Origin: an uncultured Eubacteriales bacterium
GTDB lineage: Bacteria > Bacillota > Clostridia > Oscillospirales > CAG-272
DNA length: 6,563 bases
Direction: 5' to 3'
NCBI GenBank assembly: GCA_934500855.1
Contig: CAKSUH010000094.1
Coordinates: forward strand, 1-6,563
The translations under genes were made by a program, and so were the position numbers. The notes below the pieces were generated by a model, which was not told the origin of the DNA, searched no databases, and saw only the letters and a program-made list of their open reading frames with translations. How positions within the stretch are numbered: the first letter of the stretch is position 1; every line of letters starts with the position of its first letter. Below, piece after piece: positions 1 to 5,002 of the stretch.

Positions 1-316
1 AGCCGTCGTCCCGCTCCGCGCCGGGCTTTCTTTCCACCGCGTCCTCCAATCCCGCCAGCTCCGCCGACCGCATCAGGCATTTGTAGCCGACCGTCATGGA
101 GTCGATATAGCCGAAAATCCCGCGGATAATCGGCAGGCGGCAGATCTTCGGGCGCTTGACCCCCTTCGTCTCGCGCTCCTCGATGACAATCTTCCCCTGC
201 GGGTCCCTTACCGCCATTGCGGTCATTTTCGGTCCCCGCATCATGATTCCTTCCATCAGCGCCTGTCCGCCGATGGAGGTCCGTTTCCGTGCGGGACACA
301 GTTCCCCTTTTTTCAA
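1..316 (-). CDS. yqhQ: DUF1385 family membrane protein, 5' part (YqhQ-like)
   Basis: Translating the minus strand from a TTG at 316 gives an open frame of 105 codons that leaves the window at base 1. The N-terminus has the hallmark of the DUF1385/YqhQ family: residues 16-30 read SIGGQALMEGIMMRG and are followed by a PKMTAMAVRDPQGKI stretch. A later segment contains KRPKICRLPIIRGIFGYIDSM, which in the family precedes the membrane-spanning part. The start codon is TTG rather than ATG. It is chosen because AAGGAG (332-327) lies 10 bases upstream and no in-frame ATG precedes the conserved motif. The gene starts 21 bases after the ispE stop, and its ribosome binding site lies in that gap, so the two genes are probably co-transcribed. 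The family is widespread in Firmicutes; its biochemical role is not known to me. The membrane domain expected at the C-terminus is outside the window. Confidence -1.
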   Translation of the reverse strand, partial: MKKGELCPARKRTSIGGQALMEGIMMRGPKMTAMAVRDPQGKIVIEERETKGVKRPKICRLPIIRGIFGYIDSMTVGYKCLMRSAELAGLEDAVERKPGAERDDG

Positions 317-326
317 AGCCGTTCCG

Positions 327-332
327 CTCCTT
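327..332 (-). promoter_or_regulatory. ribosome binding site deciding the TTG start of the DUF1385 gene
   Basis: The minus strand reads AAGGAG 10 bases before the TTG at 316, inside a run of A residues directly after the ispE stop codon (340-338). No ATG or GTG in the same frame is better placed, so this site supports TTG initiation. Its position right behind the ispE stop also fits translational coupling. Confidence -1.
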
Positions 333-337
333 TTTTT

Positions 338-1240
338 TCAATTTTCGTTTCGGCGCGGACGGGTCACAAAGACTTTTGCACCCTCCCGCTCCAGTTCTTC
401 GCCGAGGTTCTCCGCCGCCGCACGGTCGGAAAACAGCCCGAACACCGACGGTCCGCTTCCGCTCATCATGGCGGCTTCCGCCCCCGCCTGCTTCATCCGT
501 CTGCGCAGAATCCGCACCCACGGTCGGACAGGCACCACAACCTCTTCAAACGCATTCCGGCACGCCGCGCCGACCGAGGCGAGATCTCCCGTCCCGAGCG
601 CCTTGAGCATCCGCCGGATCTGCCTGCTCTGCTCCCGCCGTTCCTTTGCATAGTCGCGGTTCAGCTCGTCCAGAAGCCCGTATGCCCACGGAGTGGACAC
701 GCCTTCTCCCGCGTTTGCGACAAGAATTGCACAGTCGGGAAGCGGCGGAACCGGGGTCAGAACATCTCCGATTCCCTCCGTTCGCATCGCGCCGTCCGGA
801 CTTTCGAGACAGAACAGCAGGTCCGCGCCCAATCCTGCGGCAACCCCGCGCAGTGCGTCCGGAGACAGCGCGCGGTCCCCCGCCAAGCCGTTGAGAAGCC
901 GCAGAACGCAGGCGGCGTCACTGCTTCCGCCCGCAAGCCCCCCTGCGGCGGGAATGCGCTTTTCCAATTCGACCGTCACGCCCGCGCTCAGACCCGCTTT
1001 TGCAAGAAAGCGCTCGGCTGCCCGCCATGCAAGGTTGGTGCTGTCGGCGGGAACACTGTCGTCTCCCTCCACACGGAGCGTGATTCCCGCCCCGCCCGGG
1101 TCCAGACCGACGCGGATCCGATCCCCCGTTTCCACCGACTGCATCACACCGTCGATAAAATGATACCCGTCATCCCGACGCCCGACGATGTCCAGATACA
1201 GATTGATTTTTGCGTATGCAATTCCCTCTGCCTGCTTCAT
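338..1240 (-). CDS. ispE: 4-diphosphocytidyl-2-C-methyl-D-erythritol kinase
   Basis: IspE is a cytosolic GHMP kinase that phosphorylates the 2-hydroxyl of CDP-methylerythritol with ATP, in the MEP route to IPP and DMAPP. The 300-aa product has the family motifs in order. Residues 8-27 (AYAKINLYL then RRDDGYH) hold the catalytic lysine K11 and the substrate-binding DGYH. The glycine-rich ATP loop IPAAGGLAGGSSDAA is at about residues 96-110. GADLLF at about 138-143 carries the catalytic aspartate D140. MSGSGPSVFGLF at about 259-270 is the third GHMP motif. VSTPWAY and NAFEEVVVP are also typical. Length is normal for the family. The frame is open upstream to 1333, but ATG 1240 is preferred: GGGAGG (1251-1246) precedes it by 5 bases, and the longer version would overlap the promoter at 1269-1297. 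It is the first gene of an apparent two-gene operon with yqhQ. No key residue is missing. Confidence -1.
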   Translation of the reverse strand: MKQAEGIAYAKINLYLDIVGRRDDGYHFIDGVMQSVETGDRIRVGLDPGGAGITLRVEGDDSVPADSTNLAWRAAERFLAKAGLSAGVTVELEKRIPAAGGLAGGSSDAACVLRLLNGLAGDRALSPDALRGVAAGLGADLLFCLESPDGAMRTEGIGDVLTPVPPLPDCAILVANAGEGVSTPWAYGLLDELNRDYAKERREQSRQIRRMLKALGTGDLASVGAACRNAFEEVVVPVRPWVRILRRRMKQAGAEAAMMSGSGPSVFGLFSDRAAAENLGEELEREGAKVFVTRPRRNEN

Positions 1241-1245
1241 TCCGA

Positions 1246-1251
1246 CCTCCC
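1246..1251 (-). promoter_or_regulatory. ribosome binding site of ispE
   Basis: The minus strand has GGGAGG followed by a 5-base spacer and ATG at 1240. It fixes the ispE start against the longer in-frame alternative at 1333, which has no comparable site and begins upstream of the promoter. Confidence -1.
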
Positions 1252-1268
1252 GCGCTGTACTCTCCTTT

Positions 1269-1297
1269 ATTGTATCACAAACCTTCCGCTTTTGCAA
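1269..1297 (-). promoter_or_regulatory. sigma-A type promoter of the ispE-yqhQ unit
   Basis: On the minus strand the -35 box is TTGCAA (1297-1292), followed by a 17-base spacer and a -10 box TACAAT (1274-1269). A TGn extended -10 sits directly before the -10 box. Both hexamers are close to consensus and the spacing is ideal. Transcription should start near 1262, giving a leader of only about 20 bases that includes the ispE ribosome binding site. No operator-like repeat is obvious around it, which fits constitutive housekeeping expression. Confidence -1.
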
Positions 1298-1382
1298 GTC
1301 ATCCCCGTAAATTTTCGGCAACCCCGATGGCACAATTGCAACGCATTGCCCAAACCGCTTCGGACAGGGGACGGAAAGTCCG

Positions 1383-1422
1383 AGGGGGCGTTAAAAACCC
1401 GGCTGTGTTTTTAACGACCCCT
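1383..1422. terminator. long inverted repeat, terminator-like, between the LRR gene and ispE
   Basis: Two 16-base arms (1383-1398 and 1407-1422) pair at 15 of 16 positions, with one G/A mismatch at 1388/1417 and an 8-base loop. The inner ten pairs, CGTTAAAAAC with GTTTTTAACG, are perfect. The stem begins about 27 bases past the LRR gene stop, where a terminator is expected. Neither strand has a clear T-run after the stem, so it is not a textbook intrinsic terminator; the T tract lies inside the stem. It could equally be a dispersed palindromic repeat with terminator activity. Confidence -1.
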
Positions 1423-1448
1423 TCAAAAGGCTCCCGGTTTTGCTTCTC

Positions 1449-2894
1449 TTACTTTTTCACCGCGCGCATGGCTTCGCGAATCTCGGATTTCAGCTCTTCC
1501 CGGCGCTCCGGCGTGACCTCGGGAGAGCCGTACTCCGCCAAAAGCGAGGAAACCCGCAGTTCGGCATGGCAGAGGACCGTTGCATCCCCCGTCACCTGCC
1601 ACTTTTCCAATTTTCGCTCCATAAACAGACCGCGCTTCGGCAGAACAAGCAGCTCCAGCGCCGCACAGCCCGCAAAGACGCCCTTGTCGAGCGAAACACG
1701 CGACGGCGGCAGAATCACCGTTGTCAGGCGGTAGCAGTCCGCAAACGCCCGCTTGCCGACCCGCTTCAGCGCGTGGGGCAGGCTCAGCGTTTCGATCGCC
1801 GTCCCCTCCAACACCGCGTCGCCGAGCTCATGAAGTCCCGCAGGCAGTCCGATCGCCCACAGTTCCGCACAGCCGCGGAACGCCGCGTCGCCGATCTCGC
1901 GCACTCCTGCGGGAATGTCGATCCGCTCCAGCGCACGGCAGTGCAGGAAAGTCTCGTGCCCGATTGCCGTCAGACCGCTCCCCAGCCGCACCGACAGAAG
2001 CCCGTCGCAATAGGCAAACGCCAAGCCGCCGAGCGTTTCCAGACGGTCGGGCAACTCCATCGCGGTGAGTTTTCCGCATCCCAGAAAAGCGCTCTCGCCG
2101 ATGTGCGTCAACCCCTCGGGCAGCTTCAGCCCGGTCAGGGACCGACACGCCGAAAAAGTATGGTTTCCGATCCGCGTCAGCCCCTCCGGCAGGGAGACGC
2201 TCTCCAACCGACGGCACCCCGCGAACAGCTCGTTGCCGAGGAAGCTGACCTGCTCGGGAACGCGGAACGCACGCAGATTCACACAGGTGCAGAACGCTCC
2301 CGTGCCGATATAGGTCACGCCGTCCGGCAGAACGATATCGGTCAGCGCGTCGCAAAGCGCAAACGCGTAGCTTCCGATGGTGCGGACGCTTTCGGGAATG
2401 TGAATATGCCGCAACCCGGTGCAACGGAAGAAGGTACTGCGGTGAATCGCGTCCAGTCCCTCGGGGAGCAGGACCTCCTCCAGCGCGACGCAATCCGCAA
2501 ACGCAAACGCGCCGAGATTTTCCAGCGATGCGGGCAGAATGACCTTTTTCAGCGCGCCGCACCGTTCAAACGCGGCGTTTCCGACCGTGAAAACGGTCTT
2601 TGGCAGGGAGACTGCCGCCAGCGACTCGCATTGCGAAAAAGCCCGCTCGCCGACTTCTTTCAGCCCTGCGGGAAATGTGATCTGGCGCAGTCTCCGACAG
2701 TCGGCAAACGCGCCGTCATGGATGGATGTGACCCGCTTGCCCAGCGTAACATTCGTCAGCCGCCTGCAGCCGCGGAATGCGCCCGACGCAATGATCGTCA
2801 CATTGTCCGGCACGGCGACCTCGGTTGCGGTTCCGTAATACCGGATCAGCTCGCCGTTCCGTATTTCGCTGTATCGTCCGAAATCTTCAGCCAT
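1449..2894 (-). CDS. BspA-type leucine-rich repeat (LRR_5) protein, apparently cytoplasmic
   Basis: The 481-aa product consists of a 31-residue N-terminal cap, 17 tandem leucine-rich repeats (residues 32-421) and a 60-residue C-terminal tail. The repeat consensus is LxxIGxxAFxxCxxLxxVxLPxG, typical of the BspA/LRR_5 family. All units are exactly 23 residues except number 15, which has 22, lacks the Cys and reads AVLEGTAIETLSL, a common variant in this family. Such repeats form a solenoid used for protein binding. Many relatives are surface proteins, but this one begins MAEDFGRYSEIRNG with no hydrophobic signal segment and has no anchor motif or transmembrane helix, so I infer a cytoplasmic location. 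The tail (422-481) is charged and ends in a predicted helix rich in E, R and K. ATG 2894 has AGGAGGG (2904-2898) just 3 bases upstream. The ligand is unknown. The gene stands alone, flanked by a repeat-rich region and a terminator-like stem. Confidence -1.
   Translation of the reverse strand: MAEDFGRYSEIRNGELIRYYGTATEVAVPDNVTIIASGAFRGCRRLTNVTLGKRVTSIHDGAFADCRRLRQITFPAGLKEVGERAFSQCESLAAVSLPKTVFTVGNAAFERCGALKKVILPASLENLGAFAFADCVALEEVLLPEGLDAIHRSTFFRCTGLRHIHIPESVRTIGSYAFALCDALTDIVLPDGVTYIGTGAFCTCVNLRAFRVPEQVSFLGNELFAGCRRLESVSLPEGLTRIGNHTFSACRSLTGLKLPEGLTHIGESAFLGCGKLTAMELPDRLETLGGLAFAYCDGLLSVRLGSGLTAIGHETFLHCRALERIDIPAGVREIGDAAFRGCAELWAIGLPAGLHELGDAVLEGTAIETLSLPHALKRVGKRAFADCYRLTTVILPPSRVSLDKGVFAGCAALELLVLPKRGLFMERKLEKWQVTGDATVLCHAELRVSSLLAEYGSPEVTPERREELKSEIREAMRAVKK
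1632..2801 (-). repeat. 17 tandem LRR units of about 69 bases within the LRR gene
   Basis: Codons 32-421 of the LRR gene divide into 17 units: fourteen of 69 bases, one of 66, then two of 69. The units share the amino-acid pattern IGxxAFxxCxxL and LPxG but have diverged at the nucleotide level, so the array looks old rather than recently amplified. Its periodic composition also produces a long open frame on the opposite strand, which is not taken as a gene. Confidence -1.
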
Positions 2895-2906
2895 TTACCC
2901 TCCTCA

Positions 2907-2930
2907 GGATGCGGGGATGCGGGGGGATGC
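2907..2930. repeat. G-rich short tandem repeat, three copies of (G)n-ATGC
   Basis: The plus strand reads GGATGC, GGGGATGC, GGGGGGATGC in direct succession, followed by GATGGGG, with the G-run growing by two each time. In the LRR mRNA the complementary C-runs lie immediately upstream of the AGGAGGG ribosome binding site and could pair with it. Slippage of the homopolymer runs is plausible. Confidence -1.
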
Positions 2931-2933
2931 GAT

Positions 2934-2963
2934 GGGGAAAACTTTTTGGAAAAAGTTTTCCCC
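2934..2963. repeat. perfect palindromic stem-loop, 14-base arms and 2-base loop
   Basis: Left arm GGGGAAAACTTTTT (2934-2947), loop GG, right arm AAAAAGTTTTCCCC (2950-2963): all 14 pairs match. It is followed on the plus strand by a C-run and a CTTTCAAAAACTTTC stretch. From general familiarity I associate such A/T-core, GC-closed palindromes with dispersed repeats in clostridial genomes, but I cannot confirm copy number here. It lies about 40 bases upstream of the LRR start codon, inside the probable mRNA leader. Confidence -1.
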
Positions 2964-3047
2964 AACCCCCTTTCAAAAACTTTCAACTCATTTGGGTGAG
3001 TGAAACGCGTCTCGCCCTGCGTTTTTTCGTTTTGGCGGTTGGGAGCA

Positions 3048-3071
3048 AGCGTTGCATCATGTTGCTACGCT
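3048..3071. repeat. imperfect hairpin
   Basis: AGCGT-T-GCA and TGC-T-ACGCT pair across a 6-base loop with a single internal T/T mismatch (8 of 9 positions). It lies in the probable leader of the LRR gene. It may be chance or part of a dispersed repeat; no function is assigned. Confidence -1.
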
Positions 3072-3103
3072 GTACCCTTTTTCTGTCATGAAAACAAATG
3101 TCG

Positions 3104-3112
3104 TTTATAGCA
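3104..3112 (-). promoter_or_regulatory. possible extended -10 promoter for the LRR gene
   Basis: The minus strand reads TGCTATAAA, that is a TGn motif followed by TATAAA, a good extended -10 element. No good -35 box lies 17 bases upstream; a TTGAAA is present but only 12 bases away, too close. If used, transcription would begin near 3097 and give a leader of about 200 bases containing the hairpin and palindrome upstream of the LRR start. This is the best minus-strand candidate I found in the region and it is weak. Confidence -1.
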
Positions 3113-3133
3113 AAAAGTATCTTTCAATCGGAA

Positions 3134-3160
3134 CGGAACGACACATGGGTCGTTCCCTAC
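3134..3160. repeat. short stem-loop repeat, GGAACGAC / GTCGTTCC
   Basis: Arms 3135-3142 and 3149-3156 pair perfectly over 8 bases around the loop ACATGG, followed by CTAC on the plus strand. Read on the minus strand it is a GTAGGGAACGAC...GTCGTTCC element. The overall shape (GTAGGG followed by a short GC stem) resembles dispersed intergenic repeats seen in many clostridial genomes; copy number cannot be judged from one window. Confidence -1.
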
Positions 3161-3173
3161 AGGTTTCATTTTG

Positions 3174-3364
3174 GGTAGGTTACGCTCTTTTCATGGGCGC
3201 AATCCGCAAGGAGCGCCCCGCAAATCAACCCGCCCGCCGTTCAGTAACTAACTTCCTACCATTTCTATCCGGTAGCGGAGAGAAGCGACAGCCGTGCCAA
3301 TCCCGCTCGACGGGATTGGCCTCGGAGCAGCCGGTAATAGTAGCACGGCAAACGGCTACACCGG
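3174..3364 (+). ncRNA. candidate structured RNA or folded repeat element, several consecutive stem-loops
   Basis: A series of helices can be drawn. (1) GGTAGG 3174-3179 with CCTACC 3255-3260 encloses (2) GGGCGC 3195-3200 and TCC 3203-3205 paired with GGA 3210-3212 and GCGCCC 3213-3218, with an AA bulge and a GCAA (GNRA) tetraloop. (3) 3262-3271 pairs with 3276-3285, loop GTAG, one A/G mismatch. (4) GCCAATCCCG 3296-3305 pairs perfectly with 3311-3320, loop CTCGA. (5) CCGGT 3331-3335 pairs with 3360-3364 and GTAGC 3340-3344 with 3355-3359, capped by CG/CG and a GCAAA loop. The GNRA and GCAAA loops appear only on the plus strand, which is why that strand is chosen. CTACC 3256-3260 could instead pair with GGTAG 3271-3275, giving an alternative fold. 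I do not recognise a known RNA family. A folded mobile repeat is an equally good explanation, and no strong promoter or T-run terminator is visible. Confidence -1.
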
Positions 3365-3421
3365 AATTTGCACAACGGAAAGAAAGAAATAATAATTCAA
3401 TTGGTTCAAAGTTCTTGCGGT

Positions 3422-3449
3422 CAAGGGGCTTCTTTCAAGAAGCCCCTTG
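3422..3449. terminator. perfect 13-base-arm palindrome downstream of the flotillin gene
   Basis: CAAGGGGCTTCTT (3422-3434) and AAGAAGCCCCTTG (3437-3449) pair without mismatch around a 2-base loop. It starts about 30 bases beyond the flotillin stop, where termination is expected, and the stem is GC-strong. No T-run follows it in the minus-strand direction, so terminator function is uncertain; it may be a dispersed palindromic repeat that also slows polymerase or protects the 3' end. Confidence -1.
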
Positions 3450-3450
3450 T

Positions 3451-3475
3451 GGGTTCGGGCAAAGCCCGAGGTCTT
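3451..3475 (+). repeat. GGGTT-stem-AGGTCT stem-loop repeat, version A
   Basis: GGGTT is followed by a 6-base-pair stem TCGGGC/GCCCGA (3455-3460 and 3464-3469) with loop AAA, then GGTCTT. The two elements at 6512-6563 share the GGGTT and AGGTCT flanks and loop position, in the opposite orientation, but have a different stem sequence that still pairs. This one ends 5 bases before the flotillin stop codon. Confidence -1.
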
Positions 3476-3479
3476 CCCC

Positions 3480-4856
3480 TTACTCTTTCCCCTCTTTGTT
3501 CGTAATCTTCCCGATCAGATCGGAGAGATCAATGCCGGTCGCCTGCTTCAGACCGTCGACAACCTGACTCGTGCTGTTCATCACATCGCGCACCAGACGC
3601 GTGCTGTTGCCGTCGCCGTACATGACGATCTTGTCGGTCTTTTCAAGCGGCATCGCGGCGTTCTTGACCACCTCGGGCAGAGCCTGCAGGTACATTTCCA
3701 GAACCGACGCCTCACCCATCTTCTTCTGCGCTTCGGCTTTCCGCTCGATGGCTTCCGCCTCGGCAAGCCCCTTGGCGCGGATACCTGCGGCTTCCTGCTC
3801 CATCGCATAGCGCTGTGCTTCGGCTTCGGCTTTTCTCGCTTCGGCTTCCTGCTCGGCGCGGTAACGGTCGGCTTCGGCTTCTCTCTGTCTCTTGACCAGC
3901 TCCGCCGCAGCTTCCTGCTCCGCCTGATACTTCATCGCGTCTGCCTGCTTGCGGATTTCCGCGTCCAGCTGGCGCTCGCGCAGGGCGATTTCCTTTTCGG
4001 CAAGCTCGGCTTCCTTTTCCTTTTTCGCAATGTCGGCGTTGACCTTCGTGACCTCGATGGTCTTGCGCTGATTCTCCTGCTGGATGGAATACGCCGCGTC
4101 CGCCTCGGCGCGCTTGGTCTCGGACCGCACCGTCATGTCCGCCTGCTGAACCGCCAGCGCCGCGTTCTGCTCGGCAACCTTCTTTTCGGCTTCCACACGC
4201 ACGGCGTTGGCTTCCTGTTGCGCGTTCGCGGTTGCGATGGAAATGTCGCGCTGTGCGTTCGCCTTCGCGATCTGCGCATTTTTGCGGATCTGCTCCACAT
4301 TGTCGATACCCATGTTCTCGATGGTTCCCGCCGCGTCGCGGAAGTTCTGAATATTGAAGTTGACCACTTCAATTCCCAGCTTCTGCATATCGGGCACGAC
4401 ATTTTCGGTGATCTTTTTCGCCACGCCCTGACGGTCCTGTACCATCTCTTTCAGACCGACCGATCCGACGATTTCGCGCATATTTCCTTCCAGCACCTGC
4501 GTGACCAGCGCGATCAGCTCGTTCTGGTGCATATTCAGAAGCGATTCGGACGCGCGCTCCAACAGACTCGGGTCGGAGGAAATCTTGATGTTCGCAACGC
4601 CGTCTACGGTAACATTGATAAACTCGTTTGTCGGGACCGCTTCGCTGGTCTTGACATCCACCTGCATGACGCGCAGGGAAAGACGGTCGACCCGCGTGAA
4701 GAACGGCAGTCTCCATCCCGCCTTACCGATCAGGATCCGACGCTTGTTCGGTCCCGTGATGATGTAGGCGGTATCGGGCGGCGCTTTGAGGTAACCGGTG
4801 GCAAACAGAATGATAACGAGCAACGCAACGGATACTCCTGCAATAATAGGTCCCAT
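3480..4856 (-). CDS. flotillin-like SPFH domain protein (FloT/YuaG type)
   Basis: The 458-aa product starts with a hydrophobic segment (about residues 3-20, IIAGVSVALLVIILFATGY) that should anchor it in the membrane, followed by an SPFH/prohibitin domain at about 24-190. A long coiled coil at about 190-385 is rich in Ala, Glu, Gln and Lys with repeated AEAEA and EQEA patterns. The C-terminal part (386-458) carries ASVLEMYLQALPEVVKNAAMPLEKTDKIV and GIDLSDLIGKI, typical of bacterial flotillins. Such proteins assemble into membrane microdomain scaffolds that organise signalling and secretion complexes. Length is a little below FloT (about 510 aa) and above FloA (about 330 aa); the coiled coil places it with FloT. 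The frame is open to 4931, but ATG 4856 is chosen because AAAGGAGG (4873-4866) precedes it by 9 bases and the hydrophobic anchor begins right after it. The NfeD-type partner often found beside flotillin genes is absent. Promoter and dyad lie at 4974-5016. Confidence -1.
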   Translation of the reverse strand: MGPIIAGVSVALLVIILFATGYLKAPPDTAYIITGPNKRRILIGKAGWRLPFFTRVDRLSLRVMQVDVKTSEAVPTNEFINVTVDGVANIKISSDPSLLERASESLLNMHQNELIALVTQVLEGNMREIVGSVGLKEMVQDRQGVAKKITENVVPDMQKLGIEVVNFNIQNFRDAAGTIENMGIDNVEQIRKNAQIAKANAQRDISIATANAQQEANAVRVEAEKKVAEQNAALAVQQADMTVRSETKRAEADAAYSIQQENQRKTIEVTKVNADIAKKEKEAELAEKEIALRERQLDAEIRKQADAMKYQAEQEAAAELVKRQREAEADRYRAEQEAEARKAEAEAQRYAMEQEAAGIRAKGLAEAEAIERKAEAQKKMGEASVLEMYLQALPEVVKNAAMPLEKTDKIVMYGDGNSTRLVRDVMNSTSQVVDGLKQATGIDLSDLIGKITNKEGKE

Positions 4857-4865
4857 TTTTGGGGG

Positions 4866-4873
4866 CCTCCTTT
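4866..4873 (-). promoter_or_regulatory. ribosome binding site of the flotillin gene
   Basis: AAAGGAGG on the minus strand, 9 bases before ATG 4856, is a full-strength Shine-Dalgarno sequence. It excludes the upstream in-frame ATG at 4931, which lacks one and would put 25 charged residues ahead of the membrane anchor. Confidence -1.
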
Positions 4874-4927
4874 CATATTTTTCATACCAACCCGGATTTC
4901 GGCAGATTCGCGCGCACCCGCCTGACG

Positions 4928-4947
4928 CCATCGCCTTTTTTCGATGG
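4928..4947. other. small stem-loop in the flotillin mRNA leader
   Basis: CCATCG (4928-4933) pairs with CGATGG (4942-4947) around an 8-base loop. In the minus-strand leader it lies between the predicted transcription start and the ribosome binding site. Read on the plus strand the stem is followed by five T residues, so it could act as a weak terminator in that direction. Six base pairs only; it may be incidental. Confidence -1.
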
Positions 4948-4973
4948 TTTTTCCGCTATCGGTATCTGTCTAT

Positions 4974-5002
4974 AGTATATCATGCAGTCATGTGATTGTC
5001 AA
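4974..5002 (-). promoter_or_regulatory. near-consensus sigma-A promoter of the flotillin gene
   Basis: On the minus strand the -35 box is a perfect TTGACA (5002-4997), the spacer is 17 bases, and the -10 box is TATACT (4979-4974) with a TGn extension before it. Transcription should start near 4967, leaving a leader of about 110 bases. Such a strong promoter downstream of the MATE gene shows the flotillin can be transcribed on its own. An unrepressed promoter of this strength would be very active, which fits with control through the dyad described at 4988-5016. Confidence -1.

Larger units (their letters stand above)
2895..3479. other. 585-base intergenic region rich in inverted repeats
   Basis: No convincing gene is present between the flotillin stop and the LRR start. 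Instead the region holds a G-rich ATGC tandem (2907-2930), a perfect 14-base-arm palindrome (2934-2963), an imperfect hairpin (3048-3071), a hairpin with 8-base arms (3135-3156), a run of four or five stem-loops (3174-3364), a short A/T-rich stretch (about 3375-3410), a 13-base-arm palindrome (3422-3449) and a further 6-base-arm hairpin (3455-3469). The only long frame (plus strand, 3052-3567) passes through these hairpins and into the antisense of the flotillin gene. A dispersed-repeat hot spot or a structured RNA locus are the two readings I consider. Confidence -1.

Noticed and set aside
1241..1333. N-terminal extension of IspE to the ATG at 1333
   Set aside because: The extra 31 residues have no family similarity, have no ribosome binding site, and their codons overlap the strong promoter at 1269-1297.
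1440..2999. 519-codon open frame on the plus strand
   Set aside because: It is antisense to the LRR gene. Its protein shows a 23-residue period rich in Q, R and K that mirrors the repeats on the other strand, matches no family I know, and has no ribosome binding site. The minus-strand reading has clear LRR consensus.
3104..3128. TTGAAA/TATAAA promoter pair upstream of the LRR gene
   Set aside because: The spacing between the two boxes is 12 bases, too short for a normal -35/-10 pair. Only the extended -10 part is kept as a weak candidate.
3368..3396. Plus-strand promoter TTGCAC-17-AATAAT
   Set aside because: The -35 box is poor, and it would fire into the palindromes and antisense of the flotillin gene with no gene to express. 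The fit is explained by the local A/T-rich stretch.
3052..3567. 171-codon open frame on the plus strand
   Set aside because: It crosses several hairpins and ends inside the antisense of the flotillin gene. It lacks a convincing ribosome binding site and a recognisable domain. I cannot exclude a short peptide within it, but nothing supports one.
3447..4925. 492-codon open frame on the plus strand
   Set aside because: It is antisense to the flotillin gene. The absence of stops follows from the Ala/Glu-rich coiled-coil codons on the minus strand, and the translation is low-complexity without family motifs.
4857..4931. N-terminal extension of the flotillin-like protein to the ATG at 4931
   Set aside because: It would place 25 charged residues before the membrane anchor and run through the perfect ribosome binding site at 4866-4873.
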